Shown: piece by piece, positions 52,616 to 62,325 of the stretch | Numbering within the stretch: position 1 is the stretch's first letter | Layout: the number at the start of each line of letters is the position of its first letter | Assembly (NCBI RefSeq): GCF_044904675.1 | Contig: NZ_JADIKJ010000001.1 | Location: 326,177-390,176, forward strand | Direction of reading: 5' to 3' | DNA length: 64,000 nucleotides | Source: Dyella_B jejuensis | GTDB taxonomy: Bacteria; Pseudomonadota; Gammaproteobacteria; Xanthomonadales; Rhodanobacteraceae | Position numbers and translations under genes: made by a program | Notes under the pieces: generated by a model | What the model was told of the DNA's origin: nothing | Databases searched by the model: none | The model's input: only the letters and a program-made list of their open reading frames with translations

Positions 52616-54838
52616 TCAATTATCCGGTGTGAGCATCGACCACGAACGCCGGCGCCAGAGCAGGCTGCCGAAAGAAAGCGGCAGCGCCAGATCGCTGTGC
52701 TTGCCTTTCAGGGCAACGCCGGGCAGCACCAATTTGCCGCCACCGATGACGCTTGCCGCGGGCAAGCTGCCGGCAGTGAGCGGCTTTTCCACCATGGCGC
52801 CCGCATACACATGCCCACCGAACGACAAGCCATTGCCTGGCCCGCCATTCGCCGCATTCACCGCCAGCACTGCGCCGGATGGCGCATCGCCGGCCGGTAC
52901 CAGCGTGCTGACCAGCGCGGTGTTGCTGTTGAACAATGCCATCGGCGTGGTGACCACACGTTCGCCAGGCACGACGTCGAGATCGATACGCCAGCCTCCC
53001 GCGCTGTCCGACAGCGGACGATCCGTAAGCGTGCGCACGATCGCGCCATCCACGGTTTCCTGGCGCAGCGCCTGCGACTGCAAGCTGTCGTGCGTGACGG
53101 TAACAGCATGCCCATTGCCATCGACCATATCCCGTATGCCATACACCGATTGCGTCGGCATGCCGGTCACGGCCTTATCTCCCTCGCCCAGGTATTTACC
53201 GGTGCCGAACACGACCATGAAGCGGCCGGTAGCCGGATCGGGGAAAAGACGCGGCATCACGGTGACCGGTTGCGTGCCCTGCACAGCGGGCCGGTAGGCA
53301 AGCGTCACTTTCCACTCGGCCGGCCTTGGCGAGGAAAGATCGAAGCGCCACAGGTTGCCTGCCAGATCGCCGGCGAATGCAACATCGTCGATCTGGTCAT
53401 CGTTGTAATCGCCAAGGACGGGGGTGGCGAGTCCATAACTGCTTACGCCTTCCATGCTGGTTGGCGTTTTCAATTCCTGGATAACGGCGCCGGTTTGTGC
53501 ATCCAGTACGAATAACGCGCTATAGCCAGGCGGCGTTGCTGCCGTATCGCACGGCGTGGGCCGATCCGATTGGTTGCAATCGGGAAAATAGCCGCCGGGA
53601 ACCAGTAACGCCCAGCGTGCATCCGCGAGCCGCGCGACCGCGGGCTGGCCGTAGGTATATCCCAGGTCGGCCGGATCGTAGCGGCCTCCTGCCATTGCAT
53701 CACCGGCGGGCGCATCGGCATCGAATTCCCACAGCACAGTATTCTCGGGCGAGTTCTCGCTGACTGCATCCGGATGCGTGATATCCAAGGCGTACACACC
53801 GCGGCCTCCCAGGCGCAGCCCGCCCGCCAACACCGTATGCCACTCGTGCCTGCCACGCTGGCTGAAAAACACATCGCGGACGACCGGCGTGGCGTCCACG
53901 CTCGGCTCGAACTGGAATCCACTCAGGCTGGTAAGACGGCCAAGGTTGCCGTACACGGCACGCGGTATGTAGGCCCATCGTTCCCTGCCGGCGTTCGCGC
54001 CGGCGTCGTAGACAAGGCAATCGCCTGCCGGGCTTTGCTGTCTGCACACCGGCACCGGCGCGTTGAACGCATGCAACATGCCATCGTTGGCCGCGACATA
54101 AAGCATGGGCGGGCGATCGGCATGCTCGGCGCGAAACGCGGCGTATGTCTGCGCGCTGGGAGCGGACTCGGGCGCCGTTGCGGATACACCGTTGATGGCC
54201 GGCCAGCTGTCGCGATAGGTTCCGGTGGGCGCATCGACATAGACCGCCTGCGCATCGACGATCGCTCCCAACAGGCTGCCGCGCACGCGCATGGTGCCGT
54301 CGCGCTCCTGCGCACGCTCGCCGCGAAGATAGTTCACACGCGCCGCGAGCATGTCGGACGGATGCTCCGATGCCGGCGTCATCAGTCCTTTCGATTCGAA
54401 GGCATCGAAACGGGCCTCGGGTTCGAAGGCGATGGCCAAGACCTTGCCCGTTGCATCCGCGCTCGCGCTAAGGATGCGGCGGCCGGCTGGTGGCGATGTG
54501 GCCGCGTCGGACAACATGGCACCGGCGTTCCACATGACGTCCCCATCCGTGCCATCCGCATTCAGCGCGACGGCTTTCAGCACGCCGGACCAGTCGGCGG
54601 CGTCATAGCCGCCCTCGAAAGCAAGCGAGCCTTGGCCGAGCACGCTGCTGTTCAAGCCCAATACGGCCAGCGGCGGTACGGCTTGCGCTCGATCCAGCGG
54701 CACCGGGCTCAATTCCACCGTTCCTGCCGGAGCGGATGCCTGGACATGGCTGGCAAGCATCAGCAAGAGTGCAAACGACAGCAGCACGGTGGACATGCGC
54801 GGGGCCATGCGGATGCGGTCAGCGGCTGGCCGGTGCAT
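52616..54838 (-). CDS. pilY1: Type IV pilus tip adhesin PilY1, short form
   Basis: A 740-aa protein with a signal peptide (SFALLLMLASHVQA). The C-terminal beta-propeller is recognisable (NDGMLHAFNAP, RERWAYIPRAVYGNL, HTVLAGGLRLGGRGVYALDI, LVPGGYFPDC). The calcium-binding loop is DYNDDQIDDVAFAGDLAGNL. PilY1 homologues are usually 1000-1300 aa with an N-terminal von Willebrand A-like domain; that domain is absent, and the sequence before the propeller is only about 220 aa. The start overlaps the pilX end by 20 bp. Alternative ATGs at 54808 and 54796 would start closer to the signal peptide. Confidence 0.85.
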   Translation of the reverse strand: MHRPAADRIRMAPRMSTVLLSFALLLMLASHVQASAPAGTVELSPVPLDRAQAVPPLAVLGLNSSVLGQGSLAFEGGYDAADWSGVLKAVALNADGTDGDVMWNAGAMLSDAATSPPAGRRILSASADATGKVLAIAFEPEARFDAFESKGLMTPASEHPSDMLAARVNYLRGERAQERDGTMRVRGSLLGAIVDAQAVYVDAPTGTYRDSWPAINGVSATAPESAPSAQTYAAFRAEHADRPPMLYVAANDGMLHAFNAPVPVCRQQSPAGDCLVYDAGANAGRERWAYIPRAVYGNLGRLTSLSGFQFEPSVDATPVVRDVFFSQRGRHEWHTVLAGGLRLGGRGVYALDITHPDAVSENSPENTVLWEFDADAPAGDAMAGGRYDPADLGYTYGQPAVARLADARWALLVPGGYFPDCNQSDRPTPCDTAATPPGYSALFVLDAQTGAVIQELKTPTSMEGVSSYGLATPVLGDYNDDQIDDVAFAGDLAGNLWRFDLSSPRPAEWKVTLAYRPAVQGTQPVTVMPRLFPDPATGRFMVVFGTGKYLGEGDKAVTGMPTQSVYGIRDMVDGNGHAVTVTHDSLQSQALRQETVDGAIVRTLTDRPLSDSAGGWRIDLDVVPGERVVTTPMALFNSNTALVSTLVPAGDAPSGAVLAVNAANGGPGNGLSFGGHVYAGAMVEKPLTAGSLPAASVIGGGKLVLPGVALKGKHSDLALPLSFGSLLWRRRSWSMLTPDN

Positions 54839-55487
54839 CGAACGTACTCTGCATCACGCTCACCACGTTCGGGTTGCCACCCGTGGCTCGCGCGGTAATG
54901 CGATAAACGTGTATGTCGGCCTCGCCTTGCCCACGGTTGTTCGGACCCGTATTGCCCGATTCATGCAGGCTACCTGCCAACGGCGGACGCTCGCTGCCTA
55001 GGTCTTCGATGATGTACCTGGGATTTTCCGCCAACGCCGCCGTCGGTTGGCTGACCTGGCCGGTATATCCCGCATGCGCGGGACCGGTATAAGGCACTCC
55101 CATGCCGGATATCCAGCCAGGTGCCGAGCGGAATTGCGTTACCTCGCCATGGTCGCCATAGGGTGTGCCGAGCGGTCGATAGATCACGCAGCCATCGTCT
55201 TGCGAAAGGCGGTCTTGCTGGCAATGGAGCGTGGCGCCAGCACGGCTCGCGATGGACCATAACTTGTATTCCGCCCCGCGCAAGGCGGTCTCGGCGCTCA
55301 TCCGTGCCTGCTGAGCATTGCGCAAGCTGCCGGCCATGCGCTCCTGCAACAGCGAATGTTCCGATGCGGCCACGGCGAGCATCGTCATCAGCAGCAGGAA
55401 GATCAGTGCAACCAGCAGCGCGAAGCCTTGCTGGTTGTGGCGCGTCGCGTTGCGATGCGCGCGTGGCATGTTGCGATAGCTGTGCAT
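54819..55487 (-). CDS. pilX: Type IV pilus assembly protein PilX
   Basis: A 222-aa minor pilin. The leader ends QQG before FALLVALIFLLLMTMLAVAA; Glu5 is absent, as in PilX proteins. A helical region (HSLLQERMAGSLRNAQQARM) and a C-terminal domain with ITARATGGNPNVVSVMQSTF follow. It lies between pilW and pilY1, 25 bp after pilW. Confidence 0.88.
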   Translation of the reverse strand: MHSYRNMPRAHRNATRHNQQGFALLVALIFLLLMTMLAVAASEHSLLQERMAGSLRNAQQARMSAETALRGAEYKLWSIASRAGATLHCQQDRLSQDDGCVIYRPLGTPYGDHGEVTQFRSAPGWISGMGVPYTGPAHAGYTGQVSQPTAALAENPRYIIEDLGSERPPLAGSLHESGNTGPNNRGQGEADIHVYRITARATGGNPNVVSVMQSTFDAPASR

Positions 55488-55512
55488 AGGGGCTTCCCTG
55501 CCATTCGTCCTT

Positions 55513-56871
55513 TTATGGGTTGACGTTGCGTACCGCCACCACCGCGCTGAATTCGCGGCGCAACAGCGCCAACGGAAAGCCTTGCTGCAGCGGTGTCACA
55601 TGGCGATTCGGGGCGTTCGGCGCTTGCACGCTGCTTGCGCCGCCGGTTGCTTGATCGACGGTGTAGGCATACGCCAGTTCATCCGGGCTCAGCGTATACA
55701 GCGGCTCCTGGCCGTCCATCAGCAGGCTGACCTCGATCAGGCTGACCGAACGCCACAGGCAACCGCGATCGTCGCTGCCTGGAATCGGCAGGGGCACGCT
55801 CGTGCAATCCGCGCGCGTGCTGTCATCGACCTGCGCCGCCGTGTAATAGCGCAAGGTGCCGTCCGCGCGTTGCACGCCGTACCTGAAATCGAGGCGCTCC
55901 ACGCCGCGGGCGATTTCCTCCGACGAGCCCTTGCGCAGCCTGGTATCGCCGCCGTTGACCCGGCGCACCAGCGCGCCCGTGGTATGTCCCATGCCGTCGC
56001 CGTTATCCACCACTTTCAGGAAATAGGTAACAGTCTGCATATCGCGGCTGAGATCGAACAGCCTGGGCGCCGCGCCATGCTGGAAAACATCGGGCTGGAT
56101 AAAATTGTTTCCGGTCGAAACAAGCACAGAGGTTTTCTGCCCTGACACCGCGAAGATCTGTGCATTCGAGCAATCGGCCAACATCGCCAGCGGATCGCCA
56201 AGATCGAAATTATCGGGCTCGCCCGGCTGCGGCTTCAGCGCGATGCTCAGCGAACCATCCGCATGGCGTTCGAGCGTGCTGCCCGGCTCACCCTCTTCGG
56301 TGGCGATCGTCCAGCCAGACGCGGGATCGAGATAACGCACGGTGATCACCGAAGCGCCAACCACGCGATCGTCGACGGCCGTACCCATGGCGGGAATGCC
56401 GAAGCCATTCGCATCGCGCTTATTGCTGGGATCCATCGGCGTGCAAAGCTCTACCGTGCAGTCGTAGCCGCGCATCACCAGGAACGATGGCCATGAATAA
56501 GGCCGGTTCGGCGGCGGATAGGCATGGCCCCACGGCGTGGTCACGTCGTTCAGCGCGGACATGAGTACGCCAGGATCGCTGGCATAGACAGTCGGCGCAC
56601 GCCATGCGTCCAGATACAGGCCGCTGGCGCTGGCATGGACGTCGCCACCCGTATTGGTGCAGTACTGGGCGCCGCTCATGGCCAGGTCGTGCTTGATCTG
56701 CGTGATGGCGTAGCGTCCTTCCTCCTGCAGCCGCGCCCATTGCGCCTGCGCGCGCTCGGCCTTGGAGGTGGCAATGAATACGCCGATGATGCCCGCGCTG
56801 ACCAGCAGCCCGATCACCATCGCGATCAGCAATTCGACCAGCGAAAGGCCGTATTGGCGGCGGCCATTCAT
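55513..56871 (-). CDS. pilW: Type IV pilus assembly protein PilW
   Basis: A 452-aa minor pilin, prepilin cleavage after MNGRRQYG before LSLVELLIAMVIGLLVSAGI, Glu5 present. The long C-terminal domain ends LLRREFSAVVAVRNVNP, the usual PilW end. It is larger than the Pseudomonas PilW (about 270 aa) but in line with xanthomonad forms. It overlaps pilV by 4 bp. Confidence 0.9.
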   Translation of the reverse strand: MNGRRQYGLSLVELLIAMVIGLLVSAGIIGVFIATSKAERAQAQWARLQEEGRYAITQIKHDLAMSGAQYCTNTGGDVHASASGLYLDAWRAPTVYASDPGVLMSALNDVTTPWGHAYPPPNRPYSWPSFLVMRGYDCTVELCTPMDPSNKRDANGFGIPAMGTAVDDRVVGASVITVRYLDPASGWTIATEEGEPGSTLERHADGSLSIALKPQPGEPDNFDLGDPLAMLADCSNAQIFAVSGQKTSVLVSTGNNFIQPDVFQHGAAPRLFDLSRDMQTVTYFLKVVDNGDGMGHTTGALVRRVNGGDTRLRKGSSEEIARGVERLDFRYGVQRADGTLRYYTAAQVDDSTRADCTSVPLPIPGSDDRGCLWRSVSLIEVSLLMDGQEPLYTLSPDELAYAYTVDQATGGASSVQAPNAPNRHVTPLQQGFPLALLRREFSAVVAVRNVNP

Positions 56872-57395
56872 GGCTGGAACGTCCAGGCGAAGGTCTGCGG
56901 CGCATGGTCGCCTGCTTCGGACGCTCCGGCGCCGACGCCCTGCTCGGTCCAGGTAATCGTCATGGCGCAGTTGCCGCCGAAAGGCGGCCGCAGGAGCCGC
57001 TGTTCCGCACTCGGCACATAGGCGAGACCGTGGCTATCGCAGGCGATATCCGCCTTCGCATCGGGCGGCAGGAACGTGGCAAGCTGGCTGCTCCACCGGC
57101 CACGGTCGTGCAAGGCCAGCTGATGCGGCGTGCAGCCGGCCGCGCAATCCTGCGCCGCCGTATCCGGATAAACGCCGTTGTAATCCCCATTCCAGACACC
57201 AACCGGGTTGGCCTGCATGCGATCGGCCATGCCTTGCGCCAGGAAAGTGACCTGCGTGCGCAGATAGGCCGCATGATTGGCGCGCGCCGACAGCAACAGC
57301 AGGCCGGCCACTCCCAGCAGGCCGATGCCGAATACCAGCATGGCCACCAGCACTTCGATCAACGTAACACCCCGCTGGCGCGGTCCAGGCAGCAT
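56868..57395 (-). CDS. pilV: Type IV pilus modification protein PilV
   Basis: A 175-aa minor pilin from the ATG at 57395. The leader MLPGPRQRG is cleaved before VTLIEVLVAMLVFGIGLLGV, with Glu5. PilV caps or primes pilus assembly with PilW/PilX. The longer frame to 57488 is rejected because it buries the leader. No fimT/pilU-type gene precedes it; the upstream region goes straight to tRNA-Thr. Confidence 0.9.
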   Translation of the reverse strand: MLPGPRQRGVTLIEVLVAMLVFGIGLLGVAGLLLLSARANHAAYLRTQVTFLAQGMADRMQANPVGVWNGDYNGVYPDTAAQDCAAGCTPHQLALHDRGRWSSQLATFLPPDAKADIACDSHGLAYVPSAEQRLLRPPFGGNCAMTITWTEQGVGAGASEAGDHAPQTFAWTFQP

Positions 57396-57542
57396 GGAGG
57401 ACGTTCCCTGTGATCCCGCAAGCACTCTGGCCCGCCGCAGCTGCCCACGCCAGTCGGCCATCCACCCGCCACGTAGTCCGAATCCCACCCGCCCATGGGT
57501 ACCTTGCAGCCTCGCGGACCTCCCCTTAAACTAAGCGGCTCC

Positions 57543-57618
57543 GCCGGAATAGCTCAGTTGGTAGAGCGGCGCATTCGTAATGCGTAGGTCGTAGGTTCGA
57601 TTCCTATTTCCGGCACCA
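57543..57618 (+). tRNA. tRNA-Thr(CGT)
   Basis: A 76-nt tRNA with encoded CCA. The acceptor GCCGGAA/TTCCGGC is perfect; the anticodon stem G-C-G-C-A/T-G-C-G-T encloses loop TTCGTAA, giving anticodon CGT (reads ACG). An integrase relic follows at once, so its 3' end is the likely attachment site of the adjacent island. Confidence 0.95.
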
Positions 57619-57646
57619 GTTAGTAGTCCAAGCAAGTCCAACGAAG

Positions 57647-57687
57647 GCCGGAAACCCTAGCATTAGCAAAGGTTCCGGCTTTTTTTG
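57647..57687 (+). terminator. Terminator after tRNA-Thr
   Basis: The stem GCCGGAAACC/GGTTCCGGC (about 57647-57678, imperfect by one base) is followed by seven T residues. Confidence 0.8.
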
Positions 57688-57792
57688 TGTCCGATGATGT
57701 CCGGGGGCATCCATTGCAATCCAGCCCTTATCGGGGGCATTCTTGGGGGCATATAGCCCATCGTGAATTTCGATGCCCCCAAAGGTACAACC

Positions 57793-58977
57793 ATGCCCCT
57801 GAGCGATATTTCGATCAAAAAGGCCAAGCCCGCTGACAAGCCATATCGCTTGTATGACGAGAAAGGGATGTACCTAGAAGTCGCTCCTTCAGGTGGCAAG
57901 CTGTTTCGGCTCAAGTATCGGTTTGAAGGCAAGGAAAAACGGCTGGCATTGGGCTCTACCCAGACACAAGCCTAGCCAAGGCCCGCGAAGGGCGCGATAA
58001 GGCCCGAGAACTACTTGCGACAGGCATTGATCCCGGCGTGCAACGCAAAGTTGCGAAGGCCGCTGGGGAGGAGCGCGCAGCTAACAGTTTTTGCCGTAAT
58101 CGCAAGAATGGCTAGCCAAACAGACAGCGCGTATGGCGCCCGCCACGATGGAAAAAGCGCAGTGGACACTGGATGACCTGGTTAACCCTTGGATCGGCAG
58201 CCGCCCCATCAGCGAAATCGATGCTCCAGAAATGCTGAGATTGCTGCGCCGTATAGAAGATCGCGGTGCCCATGAGACCGCTCACCGCACTAAGCAGCGC
58301 TGCGGACAAATCTTCCGTTATGCGATTGCCACTGGTCGTGCAAAGCATGATCCCACCGCAGATCTACGTGGCGCGCTAACTCCGGTAAAGGTGACCCATC
58401 GTGCAGCCATTACCGATCCGGCGAAGATCGGTGAGCTTTTGCATGCCATCGACGGTTATACCGGTAGCTTTGTAGTACGTACTGCCATGAAGCTGGCGCC
58501 GCTCGTGTTCCTACGCCCTGGCGAACTTCGACAAGCCGAGTGGACTGAATTTGACCTAGACGCCGCGCAGTGGCGCATCCCGGCCGAAAAGATGAAGATG
58601 CGTGGAGAGCATATCGTCCCCTTACCCGCTCAAGCTGTAGCCATATTGCGCGAGTTACACCCACTGACCGGACGCGGACAATACGTATTCCCTGGCGAGC
58701 GTAGTCGCGCACGCCCCATGTCAGACGGCACCATCAATGCTGCCTTACGCCGAATGGGGTTTGACAAGAACACCATGACCGGCCACGGCTTTCGAGCTAT
58801 GGCCTCAACCCGTCTCAACGAAATGGGCTGGACACCGGATGTAATCGAGCGCCAGTTAGCTCATACCGAAAAGAACAAAGTGCGCGCTGCCTATAACCGA
58901 GCGCAATACTTAGATGAGCGAAAGCGTATGACGCAAGCCTGGGCAGACTATCTGGATGGTTTACGCCAAGGTGGAAG
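57793..58977 (+). pseudogene. int: P4-type tyrosine integrase, frameshifted
   Basis: The ATG at 57793 starts MPLSDISIKKAKPADKPYRL, the DUF4102 N terminus of P4 integrases. At about 57956 one base is missing where LGxYPDTSLAKAREG should continue, and at about 58090 (NSFAVIAREWLA) there is a second indel; the catalytic domain then reads on to WADYLDGLRQGG. Active-site residues are seen: RPGELR, HGFRAMAST and the nucleophile in VRAAYNRAQYL. With two frameshifts it is almost certainly inactive. The end is fused to an IS3 fragment. It follows tRNA-Thr in the orientation usual for tRNA-targeting islands. Confidence 0.85.
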
Positions 58978-59103
58978 TTCCTTGATCGGCAGGCCGGCAT
59001 CGGCTTCACGCAGGAAGCCGATGATCTGTTCTTCGGTAAACCGCTTCTTCACGTCCAATCTCCGTTCGTTGAGGGATTGGACTCCAAATCGTTGCGCTAC
59101 TCA
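58978..59103 (-). mobile_element. Fragment of an IS3-family insertion sequence (orfA start)
   Basis: On the minus strand a GTG opens MKKRFTEEQIIGFLREADAG then LPIKEL, the N terminus of OrfA in the IS3 family (IS407-like). About 56 bp of upstream end sequence begins TGAGTAGCGCAACG. The rest of the element is absent; it is joined directly to the integrase 3' end. Confidence 0.75.
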
Positions 59104-59255
59104 AAACCGGGGGGACGTCGAACCAGCCCTCGTGTCGGGCACAGCCCCAGGGAGGCCCTCCGCAGGAGCCGCCCTAGTGGCCGGCCCCTTGGTATGCGCC
59201 CACGGCGCCGTCCCCGTCCATACCTGGCTGGGGTAGCCCTCCCTCAGGATCAGGC

Positions 59256-60194
59256 TTAGGCTGCCGCTCCGGCGACACCCTGTCGCTCCACGCCTTTGAA
59301 GGGCAACAACGCCGCACCGGAGTTCGCAAACGTTTGAGAGTGGGCCTGGATGTGCATCTGCCGGTTGTAGTCACGAACCTGTTCCAAAGTCAGATCCGAA
59401 CTATCCGGGGCTTTTTCCGAAAGCAGGACAGCGAGCGTGGGGGCAATGGGGTAATAGAGCTCCAGCTGCGTAACCTCCTCATCGTCACCTAAATCGTTCG
59501 CATGGGTATTGATGACGGGTTGATCACCAGTGATCAACGGTTCGGAGGTCGCGTTGCGCAGCAGGTATGCGTCGAGAGGCTTTCGCAACATGGAAAACGC
59601 CAACGTCGTGGCGGCCATATGCATGAGAGGGTCCACAATGTTTTCGACGTTGACATAGCTTGGCGCGGCGTCCTTGGTTTGAGTTAAGACCGCTTCGCGC
59701 CTTCTCTTGGTTCGAAAATACTGTGAACACAGAAAGATCTGGAACGCCATTCGGTCGTCCTCGTTGTTCCAGAACGAAACATCACCATTCTTCAACGCAT
59801 CGAGGCCAGGCTTCCCCATATTCTCGATAGCACCTTGAAGATTTTCTCCGCTTTGTCGGCAGGCATCCTTCAACGTTTGGGCAATTTCGCCTTCGAGCAA
59901 TTGCCTACTTTCCAACTCGCGTTTGAGCGTTGAAAGCTGCTTATAAGTTTTGACCCAGCTTTGGTTGATCTGTTTGAGCACCGGTGACTGATTCGGTTGC
60001 TCAAAGACCTTTTCGAGAAAACTGGCCTCGTCGTCGGAGATCTCCTTGACCTCGTAGAAATAGCTCTCTTGGGCAATGTTCATTAAGCTGACCGAAAAAG
60101 GCTCTTTGTCCCGCAAGCACCACACTTTTTCCTGGGGCGCCCATGCGCGCAGGTAATAGCGCCATACGTAGTGCTGGCTTCGAGTGACCGTCAT
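59256..60194 (-). CDS. DUF4238 family protein
   Basis: A 312-aa protein from the ATG at 60194, which has AGAGGGA 2-8 nt upstream. It begins MTVTRSQHYVWRYYLRAWAP, matching the DUF4238 pattern (xQHYVPxxYLxxF). The middle has RMAFQIFLCSQYFRTKRRRE and the C-terminal part YLLRNATSEPLITGDQPVIN, which is characteristic. The family has no experimentally proven function that I know of. It follows the DUF4365-TPR gene with a 172-bp gap. The open frame continuing upstream to 60395 is not expected to be translated. Confidence 0.75.
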   Translation of the reverse strand: MTVTRSQHYVWRYYLRAWAPQEKVWCLRDKEPFSVSLMNIAQESYFYEVKEISDDEASFLEKVFEQPNQSPVLKQINQSWVKTYKQLSTLKRELESRQLLEGEIAQTLKDACRQSGENLQGAIENMGKPGLDALKNGDVSFWNNEDDRMAFQIFLCSQYFRTKRRREAVLTQTKDAAPSYVNVENIVDPLMHMAATTLAFSMLRKPLDAYLLRNATSEPLITGDQPVINTHANDLGDDEEVTQLELYYPIAPTLAVLLSEKAPDSSDLTLEQVRDYNRQMHIQAHSQTFANSGAALLPFKGVERQGVAGAAA

Positions 60195-60366
60195 TCCCTC
60201 TGCTCCCTTTGGACTCGTTGATGGAAATGCCCCCACATGCCGCGGCGGGCATGCCTTAGGATGCCTGCTCCAGCAAGAGTTTGATCTCGGCTGGCTTGAT
60301 GGACTGGTGCCGGTGCTGATGGATCTGCTGGGGTGATCGCATGCTTGAATAGGCCTAAACCCATGG

Positions 60367-62325
60367 CTATTCGAAATCGCGAGACTTTGGCTCATCGAAC
60401 AGAATTGAAAAATCCCGACGAAGCACGGATGTCAGTTCATGCTCAGGAAAGCGTGCGGCCGCCTTTTTCCATATATTGACACCACTGGCTTGATCCCCAC
60501 TGTTCCAATGAATGCCACCGAGGTCGAACCAGGCAGGCGCATAATCGGGATCTAAGGCAATAGCCTGTTCATAGGCGCTGATAGCACTAGACGCCTGCCC
60601 CAGATTCTCGTGCGCAGTAGCAACGTGATACCAACTCAAAGCATCGGGTTGAATCTCTTTGGCCTGGACCATAAGGATGGGCAGGCTTTCTTCAAATCGC
60701 CCCAACTGGTTGAGTGCAACCCCAAGGCAGTAGCCATAGTCGCCGCCTTCAAGGTTATAAGCATGTCGATAACAAACCTCGGCCTCTGCCCAGTCCTCTT
60801 CGTCCTGGGCCCAGTGCCCAAGCCTGTCCCAAAGATGAGCTTGCGCATCTTGGTCTACATACACAATGCCTGCTTCAAACTCTTCCTTAAAGCTCGCATA
60901 GGACATACCAATGTCCCCGCCATTTGACCGCACGTAGAGCGTTGCCAACAAGGATTCACGGACTCCAACCGAGTTATCAGGATGCACGCGAAGAAACCGG
61001 TTCCAAAAGGTCACAGCTTGACGTGCATTATCCAGCGACGTTCGCCCGAACATGGCGACCTGACGGCCACACCAGGGCCATATCCATTTTTCGGTCTCGG
61101 CGCTGTTAAGAAGCGCGTTGATTTGGCGGAAGGCGCCCTTACCATCGCCCAGGTTGAACAGAACGTTGATTCTCCATCCATCGACGGTTGAAACAGCACC
61201 AGGGCGTTGCTCCAAAAATATGGCCTCGTCAAAATGTTTGAGCGCCTCGCTGTATTCCCCTTTGCGGTGATGGACACGCCCGATCGCCAAATGAGCTTCG
61301 GCAAGTCCGGGATCGCAAGAGAGTGCTTCTCTGTAGCAATTTGTAGCCTCATCTTCACGACCTAGATTTTCGATGCTCGACCCTAAATTTTTTAGGCACC
61401 GAGCTTTGTGAAGCTTGTCATCAGGTTGCGCCAGGTGGGGAATGGCCAATTGATAAGCGGACACAGCCTCGTCGTGCCGATTCAGCGCCGCCAGTCCATT
61501 GCCAATGCAGTAATGAAGCGATCCGGGATGATAAATTCCTTTATCAAGATGCGTGACCAAATACGCGATGGCATCTTCCACACGTCCTGGATTGTGACTA
61601 CGGCCGTCCATACCCAGATTGATCTCGGCCAAGTAACACATCAGCATGGCGTTATCATCGGGCCCAAATACGCCAGCGAACCGTTCGAATGCCGCGCTGA
61701 TGTGAGCATCCATTCCACAATCAGATAGGCTCCTCAGCACGTCAAATGCTTCCTTCTTGTCGTCCGGCACATGGACACTCGACGGGGTAGCTCTAAGGAG
61801 TTCTGGCAAGTCCTTCGATTGAGCTGATAGTTGGCTAAACCGATGGTCGTGTTGTGCGAACGCAGTCGCGCTTGCCAGGCCAGCCAGGCGTTCAAGCACC
61901 GAAAGCGTCAAAGGATCGGTGAAGTTCACCGTGATCGTCTTTTGCTGCGCCCAGTCACCTTCGCCATGCTGGTATTGCCGCGTAACGGCCTCGGCAGACC
62001 TGAATTTCAGACTCCCTGTGGGCTGGTGATAGCAGACGTAAAAGGAATACGCCTGCATCATGAGATAGTTCAGGTTGGCCATTGCGATGTCCACGCTGAT
62101 CGAACCATCCGCATTGATGGCCTTCGCGGTCCCCTTCAGCTGGACATGAACTCGCACGTTTGTTGGTGAACCGTCCCGGACCGCCTCGATTTGGAAGTCG
62201 ACCCCGTAATCCTTGCGGTCTCGGCTCTGAACAAAAAAGCATTCCGAATCCGCAATGAGCTTCTCGAATGCGGCTTCCGCCTTTGCTTCCAACGAATGGT
62301 TTTTATCGCGCTTGGGTAAATCCAT
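60367..62325 (-). CDS. DUF4365 nuclease-like protein with TPR repeats
   Basis: A 652-aa two-part protein. Residues ~10-130 are a DUF4365 domain, a predicted PD-(D/E)XK nuclease: Asp43 in DYGVDFQIE and Gln62-x-Lys64 in VHVQLKGTAKA would be the metal-binding and catalytic residues. From about residue 215 to 630 there are tetratricopeptide repeats (AISAYEQAIALDPDYAPAWF, EATNCYREALSCDPGLAEAH). Such nuclease-sensor fusions are typical of defence proteins, so phage or plasmid defence is a reasonable guess but unproven. It is in the tRNA-Thr island next to DUF4238. Confidence 0.75.
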   Translation of the reverse strand: MDLPKRDKNHSLEAKAEAAFEKLIADSECFFVQSRDRKDYGVDFQIEAVRDGSPTNVRVHVQLKGTAKAINADGSISVDIAMANLNYLMMQAYSFYVCYHQPTGSLKFRSAEAVTRQYQHGEGDWAQQKTITVNFTDPLTLSVLERLAGLASATAFAQHDHRFSQLSAQSKDLPELLRATPSSVHVPDDKKEAFDVLRSLSDCGMDAHISAAFERFAGVFGPDDNAMLMCYLAEINLGMDGRSHNPGRVEDAIAYLVTHLDKGIYHPGSLHYCIGNGLAALNRHDEAVSAYQLAIPHLAQPDDKLHKARCLKNLGSSIENLGREDEATNCYREALSCDPGLAEAHLAIGRVHHRKGEYSEALKHFDEAIFLEQRPGAVSTVDGWRINVLFNLGDGKGAFRQINALLNSAETEKWIWPWCGRQVAMFGRTSLDNARQAVTFWNRFLRVHPDNSVGVRESLLATLYVRSNGGDIGMSYASFKEEFEAGIVYVDQDAQAHLWDRLGHWAQDEEDWAEAEVCYRHAYNLEGGDYGYCLGVALNQLGRFEESLPILMVQAKEIQPDALSWYHVATAHENLGQASSAISAYEQAIALDPDYAPAWFDLGGIHWNSGDQASGVNIWKKAAARFPEHELTSVLRRDFSILFDEPKSRDFE

